Assembly: GCA_008828725.1 (NCBI GenBank)
Contig: MEHQ01000963.1
Location: 62,001-126,000, forward strand
From: Saccharina japonica
Taxonomy: Eukaryota; Sar; Phaeophyceae; Laminariales; Laminariaceae
Direction: 5' to 3'
DNA: 64,000 nt
Shown piece by piece: positions 9,747 to 56,818 of the stretch. A program made the position numbers and the translations under genes. Within the stretch, counting starts at the first letter, position 1; the number at the start of each line of letters is the position of its first letter. The notes under the pieces are model-generated. The model worked only from the letters and a program-made list of their open reading frames with translations, was not told the origin of the DNA and did not search any database.

Positions 9747-12700
9747 CTCAAATCTACGTCTAAGAAAAGCCGAGGAGCTCTCACACGAGACCACCAACAA
9801 TATCGTACATGCATTTATAGCTGCCACCTCGAGACACGTTGCATACAATACCATCACGGCATCAGAACAGCACCAGCACCAGCACCAGCAGCTCATCTAG
9901 GCAGAAGCGGCTCAACCCCCGAACACTTCCTTTGAATTTCAAAGGCATCCGCACAGACTACAGTCCAACAGCAGCGGGTCTATCGCAGCAGCAGAAGCAG
10001 CAGCAGCAGCAGTACATCAGCAGCGAACTTGGCGAACTTCACATAGGCGCATACACACAGGAGGAACGCCTGTATTATGTGTTCCTCCTTTTCAACTTGC
10101 GATACCCGCGGGGTTTCAAGTCACCCACATCCCGGAGGGGGGTCTTGCACCTACATATGTATGCTAGTCCAGCACCGGAAAAGAGCAGGCGTTGGAATGG
10201 AGGGGTGGGTGTGGGGCTTTCGCTCAGCACGAAAGGGCTACCACTGTGGTAAAAACGGGGGCGAATAATCAGTCTAGCATTCACCGCTGACTGGATAGAG
10301 CCGGCAACCGGTCACTGGCGCGTTCTGAGCAACGGAGGATGGGAGGCACGGGGCGAGCAAGTTGGACCGGAGACCGGAGCGGGTCCAGACAGCAGTACAG
10401 TAGCAGTAGCACCAGCTAGCGCTCGTTCCGCACTGCTGCTGCTGAGGCAACTGCCTGAAGCCAATCAAACCAGGCGAGAGCAAATCAGCCCAGCATATTT
10501 CCTTTCCATTCGGAGACAGCTTTGGGGAGCAGATGGGGCCCTTGGGGCAGCTACACCTTTGTGAATGCTTGCGTATCGCTTGTTATATTATGGATCTGTT
10601 GATCTGCGCCAGTTACATTCGTCAGTGGGTAACAACAGTGCCGTAAATATTATTTGAGTTGAACCTATATATAGCCTATGCTCTCGGCTATTCCGGCGAA
10701 CAGGTTAGTGGTCATCCATGCGGAGATCATGTATCGTAGTGTAGCCTTTTCAGCGAGAGTTCAGAGTCAAAAACGCTGCGGGACGGGTAGAGCTCGGGCC
10801 TCCATACACGACGTATTTTCAAGCTGTACGTCGTACTACACCCGCTCTCGTTAGTTGGTTGGGTGGGTGGGTGGCTGGTTGTTGGGCCCCCCATTCCCTG
10901 ACACCTGGGTGGTCACTACTCGTGGCCAATTGTCAACGGTCAGGGGCGAAGGATATGGGTCTCCGAGAAGAAATGTAAACGACGATAAAAAAGAGGAGAT
11001 ATCTATATAGTCTTCGTACTGCCGCTGTATATCTAAAAATCACGGAGTAGATACAAGATAAAAAACGCCGTACGGTAATAGCAGTACGATACTTGTGATG
11101 CCGGTATCCTATCAGGTATATTAATAGCGTTCCAATTTTCAATCGACCAATTGTACCGGTTTGAAAACACACACATTGTTCGTAATCGATTACAAGGCCG
11201 ACAATTATGGGACACGAATTCGAAAAACAGAAAAGCCAATATTATCCGTTTTGCGTTTGATACAGACTCGATCAACAGCTGCCATTGACGCAGACGTATG
11301 GTGTTTCGCGTGTAATGGCGGGGTTTATTTTGAGTTCAAAGGCCGTTGGAGGGAAAATATACCCAAGGCGACCAGTCTGGTGGAGCATAAAAGGACCAGC
11401 CAAACGCACTGGAATTCGGGCGCTCGTAAGAGCAGCGCATGAGCTTGCGTTTGTGTCCATATTTATATTCCCCCATCACTGAAGTCTGCTGCTACTGCTA
11501 CTGTCTGACGTATTTAGCTGCTGCCGTCTTCACGACGCTTTGTCTCTCAACCACTCGTAGAAACGAACAGTTGTCGGCGTTGGAGAAAGTTCAAGCAAAC
11601 AAAGACAACAGTCAAGAGCATGCGGTGTACTCAACGCTTCCTCGCGACCACCGGAATCTAGAGTCTCCAGCCATGACGTTCTGCCGGGATATCGTACGTA
11701 ACAAATATGCCGAGATGTCGAGATATTACCGAAGAACAGCGCAGGGTGGTGCGGAGAGATTGCCACGTTACACCTCCGATGTCTAGTTCAAAACCTAGTT
11801 TCGATCAATTATGGGGCCGTACAGAAATGGTGCCTCGTTTTTTCTGCCCGGGCCATTTGTGATCGAAACGCAGAAATGAGATTGGCGATTTCTGTTTTTT
11901 GTTCATCGATGAGAGTCGATAAATTGGATTTGACCTAAAAGTATTCATAGAGCTCGCGTATACAATTCCTGTTCTGTTTTTGGACTTCGTCTCCCATAAT
12001 TTTCGGCCTACGTTCTGTCACCATGCATACCCGGTACTTCTTTTTTTTACACGAGTACCAGTACGTCATAGTATATGATAACGCTATGCAATACGGATGT
12101 ACTGCGAATTGTCGTACATGTTTAGTTAATATTTATTAAAACTATCTTCTGCGTTTCTTGCTGATAACGACTACCCTCGGGGCGGGGGGCGTGAAAATTC
12201 TGGGACCAGCTTATTTCCTGTTCCGCCAAATATTGCTGTATGCGTGCAAAGGTGTCGAATTATATACCGAATAACACGCATGATAACACACACATCCTCG
12301 GACGGATTTTGAAGCCGATTTTCTCGAAAATGGGAAAGGTGTAGACGCTAAAGGTAGGGCCCTGATTTAAATTACCCGGGTACCCCGCCGGTATACCCGG
12401 ACTGGGTCCTAACCGTTTCATGGGTAGCGTCCGAGCTAAAAAACCGCGGGTTTTCGGAGCCTGCAGGTAATTGCGTCGTTGAGAACCGGACACCCGGGTA
12501 CCCGCGGGTTTTCGGGTGCCTGTGGGTATAATCCGCATTCCCGTTTCATTATGCCTGCATAACATCTCTACGAAACCCTTAAAAACAAACACACTCGCAC
12601 ACCCCGAAGTTTCTGCCGTTGCCTCTCGGCGAAAGGGGTTGCCCGCGGGGGACGACCTTGCTAGAATTCCCGCCGAAAACCCGAAGGCGCGCGCACAAAG

Positions 12701-13200
12701 CGAAAGCGAGACTGATGGGGACAGCAGCAGCGACAGCGAAGGCTCTGTAGCCTCTCTCTCCGACAGCAGCAGCAGCAGCAGTAAAGCTTCACAGGAGCAA
12801 GGCGGCGATAATATCGCTGGTTTTCGCGCTATAATTGTGCTTCTGCGAGTCTATCTATCTAGTCGGGTGTGCAGCGATGCCGACCTCGGGCCCCTGCTGA
12901 GTGCAGGGGTCTTCTAAGCGGGAGATCGTGAACCATCGTACCCATAGGTACCCATAGGTAGTGTAATTTTGAAGCGTTTTCGCTCATTCAAATCCATAAT
13001 AACACGCCCGCGCAATGGAGTAATACACGAGAATGCAAGCTTAGGCGGCTTATGTATCGAGTCAACAATAATCACAACTGCTGGTCGTACTGGTCGTTTC
13101 GGGTATAGAACAGAAGTAGTACGCACTACGAGCTGGGCCAGCCAAGACTCTGCTAGAACAATCGGCTATGCCCCGCTCAATAATGCGTGTTTTGACGTGA
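9747..13200. other. No gene recognised; CAG runs and GGGTACCC motifs
   Basis: CAG runs occur at 9868-9892 and 9985-10025. A cluster of GGGTACCCG/CGCGGGT motifs at 12365-12520 resembles the tandem unit at 14376. An open frame at 12516-12917 encodes a Ser/Glu/Asp-rich stretch (SDSSSSSSK and similar) without a recognisable domain; it might be an exon but nothing confirms it. Confidence 0.45.
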
Positions 13201-13236
13201 GTTTTTGACACGGTGTTCCTTAAGTATCAATCAACC

Positions 13237-13365
13237 TTTTCGATGTCATCCCTTTTTTGTTTTTGTTTTTCTTCAGGATATATGACCGATCCAACGATCC
13301 GTAAAATGAAAAAGTGGTCATAACTAGTCCGAAAAGAAAAAGAAAAAAAAGGGATGACACGGAGT
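13237..13365. mobile_element. Small inverted-repeat element (MITE-like)
   Basis: The left end TGTCATCCCTTTTTTG and the right end AAAAAAAAGGGATGACA are inverted copies, and the pyrimidine/purine-rich blocks inside them pair as well. The element is about 125 bp. No clear target-site duplication was seen, so the assignment is tentative. Confidence 0.4.
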
Positions 13366-13775
13366 ACATTCGCATGTGTGTTTCAAATACGTGGTGAAAA
13401 AATCAGTTCGAAAAGTGAAAAATTGAGCGGGGCATCGCAGTAAAACTGCCGTTTTCGTAATTACTTGTTTTCAGTAAATAATCGTTTTTTTGTTGTATCT
13501 CTTGATGGGTGATGAATTGGGCAATGCAACTTGCATCGATCGTCTCCTTGTGTCTCAAGCATTGTCTACAACAAATTTCAGCTTGATCGGGAATGGCGAT
13601 TTTTTTAGCTGTCATGTGAAATTAGCGTCGAAATCTGGTAAAAAATCAGATTTTTTGGTACTTTTGGGTTTTCGCGGATATCTCGGCGAAATCGAGTCGT
13701 TTTTTTTTTAAGTTGAGGAAAGTTCATATACTGTTTTTTTTTGCATCTCCAATAATATGTCAGGATCATCTCTGC

Positions 13776-14275
13776 CAAATTTCTAAGTCTAAAAGACCAA
13801 AGGTTATGGTACCACTTTGTGGCTCGTTCATAATCTTATCAGCAACATAGTGCCAAAGAAAATGGGTGTACCCCTCGTATGGAGCATAAAGTTGGCCACT
13901 ATGTTCCCCAAGATTGAAAAATCCAACAAAAAGGGGTGTCTCGTCATCATCTGACCCCTGAGATGATGCCAGGCACAATACGCCATTATCTTGGTTGGCT
14001 CTTTTATTGTTCCGCAAATATATACGATAATACATGCCTTGCACTATATACGAGAACGATACGTATAATATGTACGTATGACGTACACCGAGTACGTATA
14101 CGAAAACGATACGTACCATATTTTGAATACATACGAGTATTATGTTGCTTTGGCCATAGGCACTGCTGCTGCACAGCCTTTATCTTTGGTTGGCGAAATA
14201 AAAGTCGGGAAGAAAAAAGAGCCACAAAGTGGTACGATAACGTTTGGTCTAACTCGCAAAATTGGCGGCGCTAGA
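13776..14275. mobile_element. Non-autonomous element with inverted repeats of about 45 bp
   Basis: The left end (about 13778-13830) and the reverse complement of the right end (about 14212-14272) share AGACCAAA, GTTAT, GTACCACTTTGTGGCTC and a GCCAA(A/T)TTT outer box. They enclose about 400 bp without a transposase. The size and structure fit a MITE-like DNA transposon derivative. Confidence 0.55.
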
Positions 14276-14375
14276 AGCTCACAACAGAAAATCCGTTTTA
14301 TGGCTGGCCCAGCTCGTATCCTCCACTCGTGGCACTGAAACAGGGAGAAACATAGAAATGAAAATGCCGGGTACC

Positions 14376-14571
14376 CGTTTACCCGGGTACCCGTCAAAAC
14401 GGCATTACCCGGCGGGTAGAGTAGGGTCCGGGTTCCCAAATTTGGCGGGTGCAGTACCTGTTTCTAGTGGGTGCCGTTTACCCGGGTACCCTTCAAAATG
14501 ACATTACCCGGCGGTTAGGGTAGGTTCCGGGCTCCAAAAGATGGCGGGTACCGGTTTCTGGTGGGTACGAG
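14376..14571 (+). repeat. Tandem duplication, unit 98 bp, two copies
   Basis: The unit starts CGTTTACCCGGGTACCC at 14376 and again at 14474, followed in both by an ATTACCCGGCGG box, a GTTCC box and a CTGTTTCT or CGGTTTCT box. Copies differ at scattered positions. Similar GGGTACCCG motifs occur inverted at 12365-12520. Confidence 0.75.
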
Positions 14572-15948
14572 TCCCGCAACGTCCCATATCATGCAGATGC
14601 CGAGCGAGAGATGGGCCTATGGAAAGATCTCGTCAATATCTTTCGAAACCCATCATTTTCGTTGTACATGTGTACCCTCCTTGCTTTGGAAAAACTCGGC
14701 TCGGAAAATAGTCGCAGGGGGTGTGGTATCTTGCGTGTTACACTTAAAGTATTATGTAAACCAGGTATGGTATCATATTATACGGGCTATTAAAGTGTAG
14801 CAGCAGCAAGCAAATGTGATGTATGTACTGCTTTATGTATCGTATCTTGACATCGCCACGTGTGTTTTGTCCTACCAGGCACTGCTGTTTGTTGCTATGC
14901 TAGCCGAAGAGCTCAGGGGAGTTAGTTGTGTCTGGTACATTTACTTTCTCGAACGCACATCAGTGCAGTGTGCTCTTATTTTATCATTCCGAGAACCCGC
15001 CCGCGGGTGTTACTCGTTGGTGTAGGCTATTATACAAGTATTAATAGTAAGATAATATAGCAAGATCAACAGGCCCACGTAGAGCTCCAACATACAGCAG
15101 CAGCAGCACTGACTGACTGCGGACTACGAGTCGGTTACGGTTCGTGCTTTTATCATCTGTGCACAACCCTGGACAAATCATATACGACGTAGGAGTCTTG
15201 TTTCTGGTGCCTTCTGGTGACAACCGCCGTGGCGGGCTGGGCTGGTACAGCAGCAGTAGACTACAGGTAGCAGTACCTTTTCAGTACTACCTGGTACTTG
15301 TGTACGATGTCTATTGTAAGTTCGGTATATATGTGGTGCTTATGGTATGGCGTGGGTTTGTATCGTATGACTCTCCAAAAAAAGGTACTGCTGCCATACT
15401 CTGGTTGTATGATATACGTATCGAGCGTACGGTATGGCAGATGTACAGAAGAAAGTACCCGACACTGCTGCTGCTGCTGTATGCGCATACATAACGTGCG
15501 CTAAGCTATTTTTATGACAGCAGTCAGTACCCGTAGTAGTACGGGGTACGGGGTGTAGCATTACCCCTGCGAGCACAAGGTACAGCCGCGATGAGCCGAG
15601 TCAGTGATGCACAGCAGCAGATGTGAGATAAGACCGCTACTATTTTCGCAAGAAACTCTCTCCGTATCTGATTCCGATACTGCTGTACTGGCTGCACTCA
15701 TAAATCTACGCCTGTGCCTAAATAAAACCTACCCTTCGGAAACCTACCCGAGCTACAGTACATCAGCCATAGGCGCAGACAAGACGGGCGGTTGCACTAA
15801 ATAGTTCTAACGACTTCGCCTCGTGCGCGGCTGGGTAAAACAGAACAAACAAGACAGGCCCACCTCACCTCAAGGCCGCCATCTTCATGGCGTCGGGCAG
15901 AGGACACCCTGTATCCGGTACGCTCTCAAGCCCAAGTCGCACAAGAGG

Positions 15949-50873
<34,925 letters not shown>

Positions 50874-53577
50874 CCAGAGGAGAGTGTTGATGCGTGCCTC
50901 GGTGGTAACCTTCCTTTTTAGCGGGGGGGGGGGGGGGTGAGGGCAGTGGGTGCGGCGGGGCTGGGGCAGCAGGGGCGGGCCATTATTTGGACGAGTTGCT
51001 TGTAACCCCTTCTACCGCTACGGAAATTATTCCAGTCTTACTGCAAGTAGTTTGTCGCCAAAGCGTGGGTGCAGCCCAGCCCAACGCTCTTCGAGGGTGG
51101 CAGTCAAACCAACCTTAGATAGTGACTACCTCAAGGCGAGCAACGGCTGGAACCGACGACCAGGGACTCACTCGGTCTGTAGTCGAACCGTTTCGTTAGG
51201 CCGAGAGAGTCCAGTTTTCCGTTGTGGCCGAAAGCCAGCTTGCGGCACGAGGAAAATGATTGGTTTTGATCTGTGTTTTCGGTTCTTATTGGTTTGAGTT
51301 TCGCTCGTACCGTCTTCGGAGTCCATGCTGGAATGCCGGCCCGGTCTGGGCAAGGGCGTGGGGGGGGGTTGAGAGAGGGTGATCTGTCGACCATTTAGTT
51401 GGTGGACATGATGCTATTGGATATTGAAGTTGGAGTTGGTGTTGAGATCAATTTTGAGGCTGGAAAAACGTGTGCCTCGTTGACGTGCCTGGTGTCTCTG
51501 TTTGCCCCCAAGCGTTGCCCCCCCCCCCTCGCAAGGGTGGGTGCACCTTGGTCGGCAATGTGTAGCTCGCCGGATTGGTCTTCCCGGCGGTTTTTGGCCC
51601 CCACTTTTTTCGTCGCCCGTCCATCTGATGAGCCGCCTCTGGGGGTTCCGGGAGTTGTTTGCGCCTCACAGCCGCGATCGGAGTTGGGGATGAGGCGTTT
51701 TTGTACCGGTGGGTGCGCTCGTGTACCCCTCGGCAGGGGTTGTTGCTCTGCCGATTCCTGCCTACGGTAAAGTTGATTTGCTGGCTGATGAAGCGCGGTC
51801 GTGTTTCGGGGGGGCGGGGGTTGGCGGCGTGCCTCGATGCCGTCCGGGTGGCGACGCTGAGTAGCGGCGGGGTTGGTCGCTGTGTTGTGCTCTTCTCGTG
51901 TACGGTAGTGCCTGTCATCGGCGCGTTTCGTTATCGATTTGTTGTTTCGTCTTGTTTTTTTTGCGGGCGAGCGTTGAGGGGGGTATTCGCGGACGTGTGT
52001 GGTGTAGTGGTTTTTTGTCGTACGTACTGATATGAGTACAAGTAAAGTAGTACCGTTATGATATTGTTAGCGGGGTCTTGCCGCGGGAGGGGGAGGGGGG
52101 GGGAGGTATGTGTTGCACTCTTAATGATGAGTTGGCGTTCGCGGACGCTCAAGGTAGGCGCGTGGTGTGCGGGCGTGACGTCGGGCTGTTTTCCTACTGG
52201 TTTGCTGTTCTTGCGTTGTAGGCAGGACCTGATAGTGTTGTTTTGTGTTGTTTTTCTCTTTGCCGGGTTAGGTTGGGGTTTCCTTTCCACCGCCATACGA
52301 AACACAACCGCACCCGGGGAATACTAGTTAATAATAAACATCAGATTGTTTTGGGATGACGTGCAACTACTGCTGTTTTTGTTTCTGCTTCTGTTTCAGA
52401 GACAGACATGGTGTTCGAGGCGCACAGTCACGTTGGTTGATTCGTGAGGCCCATCGCGCGTTTTTTTTTTCTATGTGCGCGATGATGATGGTGGATGGCT
52501 GGTGGCGGACTGTGAGATTAATCCGCTGTCGCCTGGTGTGAAAGTGGCTGTGGCTAAGTCGTCCACTCCTCCTCTTTGGCCGATTCGTTTGGTTCCTTGC
52601 TACGTGTTGAAACCTTCGACGCGGGGGCATGTCGAGAGTCGGGACGACCACCAGCCACCACTAACCAACGATGATGCGCTATCAAACAAGCGAGTTATTG
52701 CTGTAGTTGATGCGAACACGGATGGGCAGGCGAGCGCTGCCACCAGCAAAACTCGTCCTGTTTGCTAACCGACGGGATCCGTGTTATATGTCCTGTCTCT
52801 TCATATATAGAGGAGCAAACATGTGTGGGTCTATCTCTACTCTTTACATCGAACACACATATTTTCTGCACGAGCACTGTGCATCCTAAACAGAAAAGTC
52901 ATCCTGAACTCGTACTCATAGTCTACCCTGCACAGGGTTTCATAAGCATGTTATTGTTGCGTACGGTTGAGCCCTGTACAGAACAGCATGTATTGTGCCA
53001 GCAGCGAGCGATATTCGGCGGGCAACGAAATAAAAAGTAGACCTCTCACCACGTATCTTGCATCAGCTCTCAATGCGAACGAAAGTTATCGCTCGGTTAA
53101 CTTCGGTTACGTACCCTCGTGTGACTCCAAATTAAAAACTGTTTGTTCTGAACACAAAACAAACAGAACCATTGGACATGGTCGCGTCTGCGCGTTAGAC
53201 CAAGCGGTAAATCTGGCAAACTTGAGACGCCGACGTGCAAAAACCTCAGCAAATCTGAAGGTAATTCACCCGATCAACCGCAGCACATAAATAAGTTCAT
53301 ATGAATACTCCAATGATTGGTCCTTATTACGTCCGGACGGACGAAGTGCTTACTATAAACACCCAAACGGTCGTTATACTTCCAGACAGAGAGATACATA
53401 TCCTACAATCCCACATCCTTCCGAACACCGCTGGTGACTGAAGACATCCTTACTCTACCTTGCTTGATTCCCAGCGGCGGAACAGCGCGCAGGAAGGATC
53501 CCCATCAAGGGTGACATGATGAAACCAAACCTCCACTACAGTAGCTAACTGACTACCAGTGTCAATGTTAGCTGTTG
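50874..53577. other. 3' flank of UGP-PGM; no gene recognised
   Basis: A G13 run is at 50923-50937 and a core of the 90-bp repeat family near 51047. Open frames such as 51399-51770 and 52967-53290 show no family motifs. No convincing polyadenylation signal was picked out. Confidence 0.5.
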
Positions 53578-54066
53578 TGTCAGAGTAACGTTCTATGTGT
53601 ATATCAGTTCATAGGAGGCGGCTATCACGCATGCATGAATATCACTCATGATGGGAGCTTTGCTCCGGACTCTCGTCCCAACACAACATGCACAGCACCG
53701 AAACACATCGATTGTATTATTCCAGAGCCTTCCTCTCCAGCCTTCCTTGCTGGGCAAGTACACAACACGTTCACGCTCATTCCAAGTTCATGCACTGACT
53801 GGCCGTTGTACCACGAAGCCTGCGGTCCTTGCTGGTGAGCCATCATGTAGCGCTGTCCTAACTGATACTCTCCTTGCGTAGTACAGCGCTGAGGGTAGAA
53901 GTACAACACGGGGCGGAGCTAGGAAAGAGCTGTGGGCTCATGCAGCCCACACCTCATCCTTACGGGCAGGCGTTTCGTCTCCGGGTTGAATTCGCATTTT
54001 TCCCTTCGATCGTCACGCCCTTACCTTCTCTGGAAACTCTCGGACCCACGAAAAACCGTCGTAGCA
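53578..54066 (+). repeat. Direct repeat, left copy (about 490 bp, TG...CA ends)
   Basis: Matches 55333-55833 over its length at high identity, starting TGTCAGAGTAACG and ending near CCGTCGTAGCA. It contains an open Cys-containing frame (53575-53838), also kept up to a premature stop in the other copy. The TG...CA ends and spacing would suit long terminal repeats, but no primer-binding site, polypurine tract or retroelement protein was seen. Confidence 0.75.
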
Positions 54067-54479
54067 TCCTCCCCAGTTTGTCGGCCGGACGAGGCCAGTC
54101 ATACGATATCTAAGACGGTGTGTCCCACATACACTACCTCAACCAAGACTGAGGAAATAAAACCCGGCCTTTTCCGATAGGAGAATCTCTCCCGAACACG
54201 CACACTCATGCGCCACCTTACTCACTAACGCGGTGAACGGGACGCCCCCTTGCGATTGGGGCCTTCCGGGATGTCCTCCGCGCGCCTTCTCTACGGAGCT
54301 TCCCCCGACTCGACCCCGAGCGGGAGACTCCCGCTCCCGTGCAGTAACGTGAAACGAAAACCAGTCAACTCCACCCAACTCCACCGTTGCGAACTTACGC
54401 CAAGACCCACCAACGATAAATCCCGCGTAGTATCCCTCGTAACACACACATAACACCAAATAACCGCCGCATAAACCCA

Positions 54480-55310
54480 GGAAGGTCGCCGACCTGGGAT
54501 GGTCACCTCCCCATAGATTTGTGAACTTCCGCAAAAGCCAACAACCGTCAACCCCGCCTACAGTTACCCGTAACTCTTAACGTAGAATCGAAGGCCTCAC
54601 GCATAAAACAAAAGATTCCCGATCCCGAAAGGCAACCTGAAACCCGAACCAAAAAACTCACAGAGTTGTGAACTTCCGCCAAAACTAGCAACCGCCAACC
54701 CCCCTATAGTAACCCGTAACTTTAACATAAAATCCACGAACTCACGCATAAAACAAAATGATTCCCGACCCCGAAAGCCAACCTGAAAACCGAACAAAAA
54801 AACCTATGAAATCAAAGAGGACTCACGCATAAAACAAAAACAATTGCCAACCGGGAAAGCCCACTTGAGACCCGAACCAAAACCCCCCGTATAAAATCAA
54901 AGAGAATTCACACAGAAACCAAAATGGATTCCCGACCACGAAAGCCAACACCAAAACAGAACCAAGGAACCCCTTTGAAAAATAACGCACCCCATCTTTC
55001 CACCATTTCGCCAAAATAACACATCGCCCAAAAATAACCTCAAAAACCAACTCCAAGACCACCCACAAATAACGTACACAAAAAACAAAATCCAAACAAG
55101 GCCCCCACAAATAACTTAACCAATCCCCTCCACCCTTTCGTCCGAATAGCGCATCGTCTATAATAATGTATCCAAACACCAAAACCAAAAACTACACCAA
55201 GATAACTTGTGCCCGAATAGCTCAACCAACCCTGCCACCACTTCGCCAAGATAGCGCATCGCCTATAATAGCGTCCCTAAAACCCAAATAAAACCCAACC
55301 CAACCCGATT
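54480..55310. repeat. Degenerate C/A-rich tandem repeats between the direct repeats
   Basis: Blocks like CACGCATAAAACAAAA, followed by CCCGA and AAAGCCAACCTGAAACCCG, recur near 54600, 54745, 54823 and 54915; a second block type with CACTTCGCCAAGATAGCGCA recurs at about 54995, 55130 and 55230. Strand composition is strongly skewed to A and C. Confidence 0.65.
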
Positions 55311-55332
55311 TCGATTCTCGGATTGGACACCA

Positions 55333-55833
55333 TGTCAGAGTAACGTGCTTTGTGTATATCAGTTCATAGGAGGCGGCTATCACGGATGCATGCATATCAC
55401 TCATGATGAGAGCTTTGCTCCGGACTCTCGTCCCAACACAACATGCACGGTACCAAAACACATCGATTGTACTCGTATGATTCCAGAGCCTTCCTCTCCA
55501 GCCTTCCTTGCTGGGCAAGTACACAACACGTTCACGCTCATTCCAAGTTCATGCATTGGCTGACCGTTGTACCACGAAGCCTGCGGTCCTTGCTGGTGAG
55601 GCATCGTGTAGCGCTGTCCTAACAGGTACTGTACTCCCCTTGCGTAGTACAGCGCTGAGGGTAGCAGTACAATTTTTACGGAGCTAGGAAAGAGCTGTGA
55701 GCTCATGCAGCCCACACCTCATCCTTACGGGCAGGCGTTTCATCTCCGGGTTGAATTCACATTGTTCCCTTCGATCGTCACGCCCTTACCTTCTCTGGAA
55801 ATCCTCGGATCCACAAAAAAAACCGTCGTAACA
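55333..55833 (+). repeat. Direct repeat, right copy (about 500 bp)
   Basis: The second copy of 53578-54066, with small indels (for example an extra CTCGTATG-like insertion near 55472 and a changed TGACTG/TGGCTGA site near 55558 that shortens the open frame). Confidence 0.75.
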
Positions 55834-56818
55834 GTTAGCCATGAAGATGAACCGCAAACGCCGGGTAACTTACCACTCACCCTCACACCGGGCGCGGGAA
55901 TTTTATTGAAGCTCAGACACATTTATGTTTGTTTAGTTTCATGCATAACTGACTATCCAGAGATTAAGCCGTCGCGACGAGGCCCCCTTGTTACATGCGA
56001 TGCCCAGAAGCAGAACAATATGCAACATACATACATATCACACCCTCAAGACACATCGACACACGCATACACGCTGGTCTCTCTCTCGTACCCAAGTGCA
56101 CTACCCGAGCAACAAATCGTCTATCTGTATGATGGAACTACTGTAGTATCGCTCCAGAGGCTTTTACAGGTTTTAGAAGAGGCTCACAACGACGCAAACT
56201 GAGCGCGCACACCCCCCCTCCCCTCCTCGGGTCGGGCCTTGACGGTGACGCACAGCGGTGCAGGCGCCGCTCGATTTGGCAGCAGTTTCGAAATCGACAA
56301 CCTACACCGGAAACGATTACGGGTACGCGCTTTGGGTATAGCCCACAACGGTATATCGAGCAGCTGTCAAGACCCTTCGAAGCAGGGAATCTATATTGAA
56401 CAGCCTTTGTGATGAATATGGGAGCGGGTCTTCACGATACAAAGACACCTTGAGGACTGCATGTAGCGGAAGGAACTTGATGTGACAATAAGGCCTTTGG
56501 TGAGACTCTGTGAGTACCTTCTCCACCCGTTGGTGTTGACGTGGGGCTCCGGACGAGATACATAATACTCATACGTACCTTCCCCGAGCGTAATGCCCCC
56601 AGCTTCGTTCCATCGTGTGGCAGGACGCTCTGAGTTGAGGATTCTATATCGCGTAGCTGCGATCCTTTGAAGCTGAGCAGTTTTAGCTGGTGAGAGCACA
56701 CCCTGGGGTAGGGTTGAAGTAGATTCCTCATCATGGTGGATGGAGTTGACCGTGATTATGGCGCAAGAGCTACGGCGAGTGACCTCGCCGTTCGGAGCCA
56801 GAATGCTAAATCAAGGAA
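55834..56818. other. No gene recognised
   Basis: Short frames only. The sequence is of mixed composition without repeats that I could define. Confidence 0.4.

Noticed and set aside
12516..12917. Gene for a Ser/Asp-rich protein
   Set aside because: Composition comes from CAG/AGC and GGGTACCC repeats; no domain, and no splice partners were found, so it is only mentioned within the non-coding stretch.
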